In this document: positions 6,129 to 6,595 of the stretch, piece after piece | Position numbering within the stretch: the first letter of the stretch is position 1 | How the letters are laid out: every line of letters begins with the position of its first letter | Assembly (NCBI GenBank): GCA_030147645.1 | Contig: JASBUY010000382.1 | Coordinates: 1 to 6,595 of the forward strand | Source: Aquabacter sp. | GTDB lineage: Bacteria; Pseudomonadota; Alphaproteobacteria; Rhizobiales; Xanthobacteraceae | Length of the DNA: 6,595 nucleotides | Direction of reading: 5' to 3' | Position numbers and translations under genes: made by a program | The notes under the pieces: model-generated | The model's database searches: none | What the model was told of the DNA's origin: nothing | What the model saw: the letters and a program-made list of their open reading frames with translations, nothing else

Positions 6129-6595
6129 ATGATCGGACGCATTCTCGGCACCTATTTCGCGCGCCGCTTCTTCTCGGCCGTGGCCATGATCTTTCTGTCC
6201 TGCGTCTCGCTCATCATGCTCGTGGACTTCCTCGAGATGAGCCGCCGCACGGCCGACCGCGACGCGGTCACGACCGCCGATGTTGCGCTTCTGACCCTCT
6301 ACCGCGCGCCCGCCTTCACCGAGCAATTGCTGCCTTTCGCGGTCCTGTTCGGCGGCATCTTCTCCTTCGTCATGCTCTCGCGCCGGCTGGAATTGGTGGT
6401 CGCGCGGGCGGTGGGTCTCTCCGCCTGGCAATTCACCTCGCCCGCCGTGATCGTGGCCTTCCTGATCGGCGTGTTCGCGACCTGCGTGTTCAATCCCGTT
6501 TCGGCAGACTTCAAGGAGCGGGCGAACCGGATGGAGGCCTGCGCCACGGCGCTGCGGGAGGGCGTGAGCTTCTCGCTGCACACCGACGCGGCGGT
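6129..6595 (+). CDS. lptG: LPS export ABC transporter permease LptG, 5' part
   Basis: This is the second permease half of the LptB2FG lipopolysaccharide extractor. The window ends after 155 complete codons of roughly 360. Visible are MIGRILGTYFARRFF at the start, a first membrane span at about 14-34, a second at about 60-84, the LptB-coupling segment SRRLELVVARAVGLSAWQF (84-102), and a third span at about 104-122. The start of the periplasmic domain follows. LELVVARAVGLS lines up with SEIVVMAAAGMS of LptF, as expected for homologous halves. The ATG lies four bases after the lptF stop and has no clear Shine-Dalgarno sequence, so translation is probably coupled to lptF. No frameshift is seen; the 3' end is missing only because of the window edge. 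Confidence 0.92.
   Translation, partial: MIGRILGTYFARRFFSAVAMIFLSCVSLIMLVDFLEMSRRTADRDAVTTADVALLTLYRAPAFTEQLLPFAVLFGGIFSFVMLSRRLELVVARAVGLSAWQFTSPAVIVAFLIGVFATCVFNPVSADFKERANRMEACATALREGVSFSLHTDAA

Noticed and set aside
5291..6151. A 286-codon open frame on the - strand
   Set aside because: It is the antisense shadow of lptF; the composition is low-complexity His/Gly/Arg with no domain.

Overview
This 6.6 kb window is high-GC chromosomal DNA with every convincing gene on the + strand. The protein sequences and gene order (panB end; YfgM-like protein; small lipoprotein; der; mepA; lptF; lptG start) suggest a Rhizobiales-type alphaproteobacterium, possibly of the Xanthobacteraceae/Bradyrhizobium side. 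That placement is recalled family resemblance, not a search. No tRNA, rRNA, CRISPR array, insertion sequence or phage gene is visible.

Layout. Bases 1-474 hold the 3' part of panB (pantothenate synthesis). Its stop codon overlaps the GTG start of an exported class D beta-lactamase (OXA)-like protein at 471-1292. The fold landmarks of that family are present, but all the standard catalytic motifs are substituted. A GC-rich hairpin with a six-T run at 1334-1380 probably ends this unit. A YfgM-like single-span membrane protein follows (1404-2066). Next is a 179-bp intergenic stretch with a bulged hairpin and a possible dispersed repeat, then an 88-residue lipoprotein (2246-2512) and the ribosome-assembly GTPase gene der (2537-3913). 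mepA, a murein endopeptidase gene (3916-4836), starts two bases after der. After a 124-bp gap come lptF (4961-6124) and, four bases later, lptG (from 6129, cut by the window edge).

How the genes relate. Most products act in or on the envelope. MepA cuts peptidoglycan cross-links, LptF and LptG form the permease that extracts lipopolysaccharide from the inner membrane, and the YfgM-like protein belongs to a family linked to the secretion translocon. The lipoprotein is probably sorted to the outer membrane. Der (ribosome assembly) and PanB (coenzyme A precursor) are housekeeping enzymes.

Most of the region is ordinary. Two places merit attention: the apparently catalytically dead OXA-like protein coupled to panB, and the small lipoprotein sitting where many proteobacteria carry the beta-propeller lipoprotein bamB, whose N-terminal tether it may resemble.
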